From a bacterium (GTDB taxonomy: Bacteria; Patescibacteriota; Gracilibacteria; UBA1369; LOWO2-01-FULL-3), in assembly GCA_027622635.1 (NCBI GenBank), contig JAQBYK010000016.1, positions 1-16,156 on the forward strand: DNA of 16,156 nt, given 5' to 3'. Position 1 is the first letter of the stretch, and each line of letters opens with the position of its first letter. A program made the position numbers and the translations under genes. Positions 7,913 to 13,795 of the stretch are shown here, one piece after another. The notes under the pieces are model-generated. The model was not told the DNA's origin. It made no database searches and saw only the letters and a list, made by a program, of their open reading frames with translations.

Positions 7913-8812
7913 CTAAGCCATTACCATTTTGAGAAGTGCCATTCTTACAGCCACACCATATCTGGGTTGATCAAAATACTTCGCGCGAGGATCGTAGTCC
8001 ACTTCAACCGATATCTCATCAACTCTGGGCAATGGATGAATCACAATACTATCGTCTTTTGCCTTCTTCATAAGCTCCGCGTCCAAGACATACAACCCTG
8101 CATATTTATTGTATTCTTCCTCACTCTCAAATCTTTCTCTTTGAATACGTGTCATACTGATAACGTCTAATTCGCCAATGACTTCTTCCAAATTTACAAG
8201 CTCACGAGCATCATCAACCAGGCCTTCCGGCATTTTTAAACCCTCAGGTGAAACAAATACAAATTTCACATCAAAATAGGAAAGCATTTCACACTCGGCA
8301 TGTACAACTCTTCCGTATTTCAAATCCCCCACCATCCCAACAGTAAGACCGTCAAGCCCTCCTTTCTCTCTCCAGATTGTATAAACATCAAGCAAGCCTT
8401 GAGTAGGATGATCATGCGCACCATCGCCCGCATTAAGAACAGGAACATCACTTTTGGAAGCCAATTTTGCGACAGACCCTGCTTCAGGATGACGCATTAC
8501 TATAACATCAGCCATCTGGGAAACTGTTTTACCGGTATCCTCAAGAGTTTCAGATTTCTTAAGAGATGAAGTTCTCATCATATCAGGATTACTTATGACG
8601 CTTCCGCCTAACCTGTGCATCGCTGTTTCAAAACTAAAACGTGTCCTCGTTGAAGGCTCAAAGAAAAGTGTCGCCATAATTTTATCTTTCATCAAGTCAC
8701 CTCCTCCATTATCTAAAATACCTTCCATCTTCTTTGCCTCCTCAAATAAAGCCAGTAGCCCTTCCTTGTCAAACTGTTTGGCCTCTAGAATGTGTTGCCC
8801 CTTAAAGTCCAT
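7913..8812 (-). CDS. pyrB: aspartate carbamoyltransferase, catalytic chain
   Basis: Transfers the carbamoyl group of carbamoyl phosphate to aspartate, the committed step of pyrimidine synthesis. The carbamoyl-phosphate loop FEPSTRTRFSFE (51-62, STRTR at 54-58), DVIVMRHPEAGS (102-113), NAGDGAHDHPTQGLLD (127-142) and the aspartate-domain HPLPRVDEI followed by YFDQPRYGVAVRMALL are all intact. The length of 299 residues is normal. It is the first gene of the operon. No pyrI regulatory chain follows, so allosteric control by nucleotides of the E. coli type is not expected. The short leader leaves no room for a PyrR-type attenuator. Confidence 0.97.
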   Translation of the reverse strand: MDFKGQHILEAKQFDKEGLLALFEEAKKMEGILDNGGGDLMKDKIMATLFFEPSTRTRFSFETAMHRLGGSVISNPDMMRTSSLKKSETLEDTGKTVSQMADVIVMRHPEAGSVAKLASKSDVPVLNAGDGAHDHPTQGLLDVYTIWREKGGLDGLTVGMVGDLKYGRVVHAECEMLSYFDVKFVFVSPEGLKMPEGLVDDARELVNLEEVIGELDVISMTRIQRERFESEEEYNKYAGLYVLDAELMKKAKDDSIVIHPLPRVDEISVEVDYDPRAKYFDQPRYGVAVRMALLKMVMA

Positions 8813-8835
8813 TTTGTAGCTTTAGTTCGAACAAT

Positions 8836-8864
8836 AATCTAAATCAATTCACATAATCTGTAAA
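8836..8864 (-). promoter_or_regulatory. putative promoter of the pyrBCDKEF operon
   Basis: Reading leftward: -35 TTTACA (8859-8864, 5 of 6), a 17-base spacer, and -10 TAGATT (8836-8841, 4 of 6). Transcription would begin near 8829, giving a leader of only about 17 bases before the pyrB ATG at 8812. Confidence 0.5.
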
Positions 8865-8875
8865 GTCCCTATACT
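8848..8875 (+). promoter_or_regulatory. putative divergent promoter for the 8882 gene
   Basis: TTCACA (8848-8853, 5 of 6), a 16-base spacer and TATACT (8870-8875, 5 of 6). The -10 ends 6 bases before the ATG at 8882, so the transcript would be leaderless; the GGAG at 8876-8879 would then be upstream of the message. It overlaps the pyr promoter on the other strand, so the two may interfere. Confidence 0.4.
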
Positions 8876-8881
8876 GGAGCT

Positions 8882-9337
8882 ATGAAGAAAATAATAATAA
8901 TTTTTATAATCCTCAGCTTTATAGGGAGTTTAATGGATGCCATAAGAAGTGGTGGCGATGTTTTCCAGGTTCTTGAACAAGCAATTCCACTCATCATCAT
9001 CATAGCTATAATTATCGCAATCTCCAGAAAACAAGATATATCAGCAAATACTAAAGGAATTTCTTTCAGTAATATTTTGAGCTTTTTAAATCCAAAAGGA
9101 ATCCTCCTCAACCTAACTCTCAAAAATCCAAAACTGATCGAACAAATAATTTCACCGGAAGTCAAGGACAGGAGTCGCATTCTAAAAGAAATCAAAAAAA
9201 TCAAAATGGTAAAAGAAATCAAAAAACTGGATGAAAATCGTACTGACATATTAGTAACCTTCGAAGATAACTCCGATCACTGGTACCAAGCCCAAACAAA
9301 GGACAACAAAATCCTCAACCTTGGCAGGTATAGTTAG
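8882..9337 (+). CDS. small membrane protein of unknown function
   Basis: I do not recognise this 151-residue protein. It has two strongly hydrophobic segments, about residues 3-20 (KKIIIIFIILSFIGS) and 35-49 (IPLIIIIAIIIAIS), followed by a basic, mostly polar C-terminal region of about 100 residues with helical EIKKIKMVKEIKKL and an end (DILVTFEDNSDHWYQAQTKDNKILNLGRYS) that reads like a small beta-rich domain. This predicts a membrane anchor or hairpin with a soluble domain probably in the cytoplasm. It is divergent from the pyr operon, with 69 bases between start codons. Nothing links it to pyrimidine metabolism besides position. The good start, steady codon pattern and a plausible promoter support a real gene. 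Confidence 0.65.
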   Translation: MKKIIIIFIILSFIGSLMDAIRSGGDVFQVLEQAIPLIIIIAIIIAISRKQDISANTKGISFSNILSFLNPKGILLNLTLKNPKLIEQIISPEVKDRSRILKEIKKIKMVKEIKKLDENRTDILVTFEDNSDHWYQAQTKDNKILNLGRYS

Positions 9338-9442
9338 GTTGCTTCGGCATGGCTGGTTATTTACCACTTAGATTCCACTCCAAGTGTTTCCAAGCTATTG
9401 AACCATTACGGGTACTTGCATAAACAGCACTTTTCCATTGTG

Positions 9443-9462
9443 ATCTCGTAACGTTACGAGAT
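9443..9462. promoter_or_regulatory. 20-base perfect palindrome upstream of carA
   Basis: ATCTCGTAACGTTACGAGAT is completely self-complementary with 10-base arms and no spacer, and no T-run follows on either strand. That suits a dimeric regulator binding site better than a terminator. It lies about 105 bases after the 8882 gene stops and about 100 bases upstream of the carA promoter. The flanking 9338-9564 holds no open frame of note and nothing else I can name. Confidence 0.5.
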
Positions 9463-9564
9463 AAGACAACATTTCTAACTTTAATCAATTTCCACTTTTT
9501 CAGATAACCCCTTACCACAAATCAATCTTCACTCTTTCAACATCACCACTTAAAACGTCAACTA

Positions 9565-9593
9565 TTGCCACAAATCGCTTTTCCACATACAAT
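9565..9593 (+). promoter_or_regulatory. putative carA promoter
   Basis: TTGCCA (9565-9570, 5 of 6), a 17-base spacer, and TACAAT (9588-9593, 5 of 6). The expected start is about 9600-9604, that is within four bases of the ATG at 9604, so carA mRNA should be leaderless or nearly so. If correct, upstream starts at 9565 or 9592 are excluded because they lie inside the promoter. Confidence 0.55.
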
Positions 9594-9603
9594 GCGCAGG
9601 ACC

Positions 9604-10665
9604 ATGACAGAAGCAAAACTCGTCCTCAAGGACGGCACAACACTTTCCGGGCAAAGTTTCGGAGCACCGCTCAGCGGAGCAGGAGAGGTAGTTTTCAATA
9701 CCTCCATGGTCGGATACCCGGAAGCGCTTACAGATCCCTCATACAGCGGCCAAATACTCACTCTCACCTACCCACTTATTGGAAACTATGGTGTCGGCGG
9801 TTCATGCAAAGTCGATGGAATAGAAAAACGCTTTGAAAGCGGCAAAATCCAGGTCAAAGGCTTGATTGTAAGTGAATACTCAGAGGAATTTAGCCACTGG
9901 GACAGTAGAAAAACCCTTGGCAAATGGCTTAAAGAAGAAGGAATTCCTGCAATAACAGGCATAGACACTCGCGCCCTCACTCAAAAAATCAGAGAACACG
10001 GAACAATTCTTGGAAAGATAGTAATAAAAGAAGAAGTAGAATTTTACGACCCTGATAAAGACATACTCGCCGCCCAAGTTTCGATAAAAAAACCTAAACT
10101 CTATAAAAGGGGGAAGAAAAAAATCATAGCAATCGACTGCGGAATGAAGAATAACATCATTAGAAATTTTCTGGAGCGCAATATCACAGTCCTTCAAGTA
10201 CCTTGGAATTATGACTTCCTGGAAGCCAAGGAAAAATTTGACGGCATTTTCATCTCAAACGGACCCGGCGATCCGGCAATGCTCAACGAAACAATAGGCA
10301 TTGTTAAAAAAGCAATGAAACTCAAAAAACCGATCTTCGGCATCTGTCTGGGCTGCCAAATAATGGCACTTGCGACGGGAGCTAAAACATACAAGCTTAA
10401 ATTCGGACACCGCGCCCAAAACCAGCCCTGTATCGATGTTGAAACCGGACACTGCTACATCACAAGTCAAAACCACGGCTTTGCCATTAGAGAAAAATCC
10501 CTACAGCCCGGCTGGAAAGTCTGGCTAAGAAACGCCAACGACAACACAATCGAAGGAATAAAACATAAAACCCTCCCTTTCTTTTCCGCTCAATTCCACC
10601 CTGAGGCCACACCGGGCCCAACGGACACAGTTCACTTTTTTGACGAATTTGTAAAAATGCTGTAA
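9604..10665 (+). CDS. carA: carbamoyl-phosphate synthase small (glutaminase) subunit
   Basis: CarA hydrolyses glutamine and channels ammonia to CarB for carbamoyl phosphate. I choose ATG 9604 (353 residues) because MTEAKLVLKDGTTLSGQSFG matches the family's first strand; the frame itself is open to a TTG at 9565. The N-terminal CPSase domain has FNTSMVGYPEALTDPSY and IDTRALT; the class I glutamine amidotransferase domain has ISNGPGDP, the nucleophile in FGICLGCQ (Cys248), SQNHGFAI, and the His/Glu pair in QFHPEA (His332, Glu334). The residue after GICLG is Cys where His is usual; the catalytic triad is unaffected. No carB follows: beyond the stop lies a non-coding region and then an unrelated gene, so CarB must be elsewhere. 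Plausible terminator at 10718-10740. Confidence 0.95.
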   Translation: MTEAKLVLKDGTTLSGQSFGAPLSGAGEVVFNTSMVGYPEALTDPSYSGQILTLTYPLIGNYGVGGSCKVDGIEKRFESGKIQVKGLIVSEYSEEFSHWDSRKTLGKWLKEEGIPAITGIDTRALTQKIREHGTILGKIVIKEEVEFYDPDKDILAAQVSIKKPKLYKRGKKKIIAIDCGMKNNIIRNFLERNITVLQVPWNYDFLEAKEKFDGIFISNGPGDPAMLNETIGIVKKAMKLKKPIFGICLGCQIMALATGAKTYKLKFGHRAQNQPCIDVETGHCYITSQNHGFAIREKSLQPGWKVWLRNANDNTIEGIKHKTLPFFSAQFHPEATPGPTDTVHFFDEFVKML

Positions 10666-10680
10666 ACAAACCCCGGATCC

Positions 10681-10705
10681 AAAAAACCCCCGATAGAATC
10701 GAGGG
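10681..10705 (-). terminator. intrinsic terminator of the minus-strand RNA
   Basis: On the minus strand an 8-bp stem CCCTCGAT/ATCGGGGG (one G-U pair; 10698-10705 with 10687-10694) closes a 3-base loop and is followed by six T (10686-10681). On the plus strand the stem has an A-C mismatch and no T-run, so it works for leftward transcription only. Confidence 0.75.
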
Positions 10706-10717
10706 AAAGTATTATTG

Positions 10718-10740
10718 CAGCAGAGCTGTGGCTTTTTTTT
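10718..10740 (+). terminator. possible carA terminator
   Basis: A short hairpin CAGC-AGA-GCTG (10718-10728) followed after four bases by eight T (10733-10740). The stem is weak but the T-run is good and it is the first such structure on the plus strand after carA. Confidence 0.35.
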
Positions 10741-10980
10741 GTTTTTGTTTTATTCCTGCCTAGGTTGAGTGTTGTTTTCAGCCGCACCACCGGCCGCCTG
10801 GACTCCCTTCAATGACACTAAAAGCGAACATTGGAGGGCAGGACGGTACTCATCACTGGATGAGCATCTCCGGTCCCCGTTATTCCGGACTCTTAATCTC
10901 TGCAAGCAGTTCATAAGTGTCCGGCGACGACCATCCCTTAGCAAGGACAGCGGAGGAAACGATTTTTCATTTCCTCTAGC

Positions 10981-10996
10981 TCTCATAGCTATGAGA
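10981..10996. repeat. 16-base perfect palindrome inside the candidate RNA
   Basis: TCTCATAGCTATGAGA is self-complementary. In the RNA it gives a 6-bp hairpin with an AGCU loop, or an intermolecular kissing contact because the loop is itself palindromic. It shares TCTC...GAGA ends with the palindromes at 7878 and 9443. Confidence 0.4.
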
Positions 10997-11069
10997 ATTT
11001 TTGTTTTGGTTTTCTTTTTTTCAAATGCTTTCTAGGGCGTTTCGATTTCCTACTTTTTGAAATCATACA

Positions 11070-11097
11070 AATATAGCAAATAAAAAAATAAAGTCAA
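11070..11097 (-). promoter_or_regulatory. strong promoter of the minus-strand RNA
   Basis: Reading leftward: TTGACT (11092-11097, 5 of 6), a 16-base spacer ending in TGC, which supplies an extended -10 TG, and TATATT (11070-11075, 5 of 6). Expected start is about 11063. This is the best promoter match in the window. Confidence 0.65.
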
Positions 11098-11210
11098 AAT
11101 ATATGTATGGACGGATGCGTAAAGAGTTTTCTAATTCAATGCCATCAAAGCTTGCCTCCTCTCCCATTTTTGCTAACCTAAGAGTGCAGGTCTCAATCCT
11201 TCAGAATCAA
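11098..11210. other. non-coding stretch between the RNA promoter and the tRNA-like terminator
   Basis: No credible open frame. It contains the truncated copy of the tRNA-like 3' half (11176-11199, separate entry); I see nothing else in it. Confidence 0.5.
11176..11199 (-). repeat. truncated copy of the tRNA-like 3' half
   Basis: The 15 bases TGCAGGTCTCAATCC at 11185-11199 recur exactly at 11280-11294 inside the tRNA-like element's anticodon arm. Next to them, ACCTAAG-AG here corresponds to ACCTAAGGAG at 11255-11264, but the roughly 15 bases of T loop and second T-stem strand are missing. So this is a copy of the anticodon arm plus acceptor strand with the T arm deleted. Confidence 0.5.
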
Positions 11211-11240
11211 AAGAAGCCCAAGAAATTGGGCTTCTTTCTT
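11211..11240 (-). terminator. intrinsic terminator after the tRNA-like element
   Basis: An 11-bp perfect stem AAGAAGCCCAA/TTGGGCTTCTT (11211-11221 with 11226-11236) with a 4-base loop. On the minus strand the hairpin ends GGGCTTCTTTTG and lies 13 bases after the CCA end of the tRNA-like element, so it fits as its terminator. It could also act rightward. Confidence 0.6.
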
Positions 11241-11248
11241 TACTAATG

Positions 11249-11319
11249 TGGTGGACCTAAGGAGAATCGAACTCCTATCTGCAGGTCTCAATCCCGCAAA
11301 TGCCACCAGGACTAGGCCA
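11249..11319 (-). tRNA. tRNA-like element with damaged acceptor and D arms, anticodon by position UGA
   Basis: On the minus strand a perfect T arm (AGGAG-TTCGATT-CTCCT), an encoded CCA end (TAGGTCCACCA) and an anticodon arm GCGGG-ATTGAGA-CCTGC (5 bp with one G-U) are clear. The 5' side is abnormal: the acceptor strand should be GGACCTA but reads GGCCTA, one base short, and only about 15 bases lie between it and the anticodon stem where about 19 are usual, so no normal D stem forms although a GG remains in the loop. By position the anticodon is UGA (serine), yet the long variable arm of serine tRNAs is absent (4 bases, AGAT) and position 37 is G, unusual for that anticodon. Either a tRNA pseudogene or a highly aberrant tRNA. 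Terminator follows; no clear promoter. Confidence 0.5.
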
Positions 11320-11422
11320 CACACTAGCGCAACTTTTTCAGCTGCACAAAAGTCATACCAAACAAACATTAAATATTTATTAAAATTTTATGAATTTTTT
11401 TAAGTCCCTCTTGCATTCAAAA

Positions 11423-11442
11423 GCCCATCCTATAGGATAGGC
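11423..11442. promoter_or_regulatory. imperfect 20-base palindrome overlapping the start region of the exonuclease gene
   Basis: GCCCATCCTATAGGATAGGC pairs with itself at 9 of 10 positions per arm, with a perfect 12-base core, and ends 2 bases before the ATG at 11445. A -10-like TAGGAT (11433-11438) lies inside it, with TTGCAT (11411-11416) 16 bases further up. As DNA it could be an operator covering the promoter; as RNA it would exist only if transcription starts upstream. Confidence 0.4.
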
Positions 11443-11444
11443 AC

Positions 11445-13721
11445 ATGTTCGTATCTCTAGACTTGGAAACCACAGGCTTTGACGCTAAAACAGACAAGAT
11501 AATAGAATTTGGTGCAATCAAATTTGACCTATCCGGACCGGGAGAAAAATTACAATTCCTTGTAGATCCGGGACATCCTATTCCTCAAATTGTCACACAT
11601 ATTACCAGGATATCGGACAAAGATTTAAAAGATGCACCAAGCATCGACGACAAATTAGAAGAAATAAAAACATTTATCGGAGACTATCCAATAGTCGGAC
11701 ACAACATACAATTCGACATCGGTTTTCTACGATCCGCAGGCCTGGAAATCAACAACCCGGAGTATGACACTCAGGTACTTTCGGGGATACTAATACCGAA
11801 TCTACCGTCATATAGCCTCGAGATTCTCACTGAGATTTTAGATCTCAAGCACGCAGAAAAACATCGCGCCCTGGACGATGCGATTGCGGCAATGGAGCTT
11901 TTCACGGTATTAATTGAGAAATTTAGATCTATTGACCCAAAACTTCTCAAGAAAATCCAAACACTATGTGGAAAATCAAATTGGGCATTAACAAGTCTCA
12001 TCCAAAAACTTAAACCCAACGATTCTCAAAAAAATGAAGCAACACAAAAGCCAAAAACCAAAGTTCCAACCCTTAAAAGTAATTATAAAAAAATTCTTGA
12101 TGAAGATTTTCCCGCACTATTTGAAGAAATCCCTCCATACAACAAGCTCGCACAAGATCTCGCAAATCAAGCTTCCGCAGACACATACATTGCAGTAAGC
12201 AAAAACCTCTTTCAGGAGATTGAAGCGGAAATACCAAACAAGATAGCAAAAATCGATGTAGCAAAAAGCTATATATCCACATTCCGACTATCACAATTCG
12301 AGAATAGTGCACATTTCAAAGATGAAGAATTAATCGCCCTACTAAAAATCTTGGTCTGGATAGAACAAACAGATACGGGCCTACTAAACGAAGTTGCGCT
12401 ATACAATGAAGAAAGATCAATAATTCAAAAAGTAAACCTGGATCCGAATATACTGAAACCGGATGAAGAACACTTCTGGAAAAAGGCGCTGGAAAAAGAC
12501 AAAGAATCCGCTGCAATCTGCACACACCAATACCTAATAGAAAACACACCCGAAAATGGCGAATTAATAATCATAGATTACGAAAATTTCTATAAATCAC
12601 TCCACTTTCATCAATCAAACTACCTTAAACTGGATTTTGCACTTGAACCATTAAACTCACTCAAAGAACTGGAGCCCGAAAATCAAACTCTCGAAAGTTT
12701 ATCATCAAAAACAACAATACTATTTGGGCTGATTGGAATAATTTTTGAAAAAACAAATGATCAAAATCAATGGGCTGCAAGAAGTACAATCGACGAAACC
12801 ATTCTAGCGACAAAAGAATGGAATGACGCAATTAACTCAGTCAAACGCTTAATTGAGATATCAAAAGAACTGGGAGACATCAAGAATGAATCAAGCATTG
12901 GCTATTTAAAACGATGGAAAAGCATTCTTGAAGAATTAGATAAACTGATTCTATGTCCGGAGATAGACAGAAATTTTCTTTGGATCGAAAAGGATTATCA
13001 CGAGAACATAGTAATAAGAAAAATCCCTTTCCAAATAGACGATAAAATCGAGGAATTTCTTCCAAACAGCAAAATTATTACTCAAGACATTGAGCTGTCT
13101 AAGCCAAGTCCTGAAATAAAGACGATAAATTTAACTTCCAAATCAGAAAATCTGGACATATTCATAGCCACGGACTGTGACGACTATAATAAAAACCAAA
13201 TCCCAAATTTTCTAATAGAGTACCTTAAGAACTCCAAGGAAAGATGCGCAATCATCCTTAATTCACGCAAACAACTCGAATACTTCACGCTGAAACTAAG
13301 CCAAGCAGATATTCCAACAGTTTCTCAAATGGCAAGCGGTCTGGGTAAACTCACAGAGCAATTCAAGAACACCCCCGAAGCTACTCTTTTACTCACACCA
13401 AACGCATGGGAGGTATTCAAAAACAAAAATGATATAGAAACACTATTCATACACAAGGTTCCATTCGATCCCCCATCAGAAGCCTTCCTTGTTGCTCAAA
13501 GTAAGAATCTTCGCGATCCCTGGAACGAATTACAAATTCCAAGAGCAATTCTCGCATTAAAAAAGATCATTAATGGAGTTAGAAACAACAACAAAGTGAA
13601 TAAAAAAGCATTAATTTTAGATTCCCGACTAGTCACAAAAGGATATGGGCGGGATTTCCAGGAAAAATTAAAGGAAATAGCTAGAGTAAGCGAAATAAAA
13701 CTCGAAAATTTTCAGCATTGA
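11445..13721 (+). CDS. DinG-like protein: intact DEDDh exonuclease fused to an ATPase-dead helicase domain
   Basis: Residues 1-155 are a DnaQ-type 3'-5' exonuclease with every catalytic residue: Asp6 and Glu8 (SLDLETTG), Asp91 (GHNIQFD), His140 and Asp145 (HRALDD). Residues about 215-758 follow the exonuclease-fused DinG helicases of Gram-positive bacteria: DTYIAVSKNLFQEIEAEIP matches the segment after Walker A, AAICTHQYLIE the one before motif II, and LLLTPNAWEVF, IHKVPFDPPSEAFLVAQ, QIPRAILALKK and ALILDSRLVTKGYG match motifs V-VI and the C-terminal end. But the Walker A segment is missing, DEAH reads DYEN, the iron-sulphur cysteines are not seen, FWEGVD reads AWEVFK, and QGxGRLIR reads KKIINGVR. 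At 758 residues it is shorter than the usual 900 or so. The helicase part can hardly bind or hydrolyse ATP; DNA binding or scaffolding is my guess. Confidence 0.85.
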   Translation: MFVSLDLETTGFDAKTDKIIEFGAIKFDLSGPGEKLQFLVDPGHPIPQIVTHITRISDKDLKDAPSIDDKLEEIKTFIGDYPIVGHNIQFDIGFLRSAGLEINNPEYDTQVLSGILIPNLPSYSLEILTEILDLKHAEKHRALDDAIAAMELFTVLIEKFRSIDPKLLKKIQTLCGKSNWALTSLIQKLKPNDSQKNEATQKPKTKVPTLKSNYKKILDEDFPALFEEIPPYNKLAQDLANQASADTYIAVSKNLFQEIEAEIPNKIAKIDVAKSYISTFRLSQFENSAHFKDEELIALLKILVWIEQTDTGLLNEVALYNEERSIIQKVNLDPNILKPDEEHFWKKALEKDKESAAICTHQYLIENTPENGELIIIDYENFYKSLHFHQSNYLKLDFALEPLNSLKELEPENQTLESLSSKTTILFGLIGIIFEKTNDQNQWAARSTIDETILATKEWNDAINSVKRLIEISKELGDIKNESSIGYLKRWKSILEELDKLILCPEIDRNFLWIEKDYHENIVIRKIPFQIDDKIEEFLPNSKIITQDIELSKPSPEIKTINLTSKSENLDIFIATDCDDYNKNQIPNFLIEYLKNSKERCAIILNSRKQLEYFTLKLSQADIPTVSQMASGLGKLTEQFKNTPEATLLLTPNAWEVFKNKNDIETLFIHKVPFDPPSEAFLVAQSKNLRDPWNELQIPRAILALKKIINGVRNNNKVNKKALILDSRLVTKGYGRDFQEKLKEIARVSEIKLENFQH

Positions 13722-13746
13722 CTTTTTCAAGCTTGGTATTTAAACT
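13718..13746 (+). promoter_or_regulatory. possible promoter of the V/A-ATPase operon
   Basis: TTGACT (13718-13723, 5 of 6, overlapping the preceding stop codon), a 17-base spacer and TAAACT (13741-13746, 4 of 6). Start would be near 13753, giving a leader of about 43 bases. Confidence 0.4.
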
Positions 13747-13795
13747 CTTCCCGATAAATCCAAGTAACTTGTTTATTAGCCTTAAATAACGGAAC

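Larger units (their letters stand above)
10681..11063 (-). ncRNA. candidate structured non-coding RNA, about 383 nt, family not recognised
   Basis: A strong promoter (11070-11097) and an intrinsic terminator (10681-10705) frame a minus-strand transcript without a convincing coding frame. Local composition is more GC-rich than the surroundings in 10780-10960, and many stems can be drawn: TCTCAT/ATGAGA (10981-10996), GAGGAAA/TTTCCTC (about 10954-10977), CCTT/AAGG, a CCGGAC/GTCCGG arm (about 10885-10924) whose interior has CTTA/TAAG, tandem G-A/A-G mismatches (UGAA opposite AGAU) and a CUUG-capped stem, a TGCTCATC/GATGAGTA hairpin inside GGA/TCC (about 10840-10880), CCCT-CAATG/CATTG-AGGG (about 10804-10838), and GCCG/CGGC. 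The 5' 70 nt are A-rich and start with a GATTTC/GAAATC hairpin. It is convergent with carA. I could not match it to RNase P RNA, tmRNA, SRP RNA or 6S RNA. Confidence 0.6.

Noticed and set aside
8813..8835. PyrR-type attenuator or pyrimidine-sensing leader before pyrB
   Set aside because: The predicted leader is about 17 bases, with no room for terminator/antiterminator hairpins.
10769..11035. Open frames on both strands in the carA downstream region
   Set aside because: They run through the candidate RNA, have no family resemblance, odd composition and no suitable leader; the sequence is better explained by RNA stems.
10681..11063. RNase P RNA, tmRNA, SRP RNA or 6S RNA
   Set aside because: No GAGGAAAGTCC plus ACAGAA-type conserved pair for RNase P, no tag frame or tRNA-like ends for tmRNA, no GGAAGG-type tetraloop region for SRP RNA, and no central bubble of a single long hairpin for 6S. 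A GAGGAAA near 10977 lacks the rest of the RNase P context.
11185..11294. attL/attR pair of an integrated element
   Set aside because: Only 80 bases lie between the repeats, with no integrase; a partial tRNA duplication explains them.
11249..11319. tRNA-Leu with GAG anticodon
   Set aside because: GAG is present in the loop, but the only good 5-bp stem sets U33 so that the anticodon is UGA; shifting by one base breaks the stem, and the leucine long variable arm is missing.
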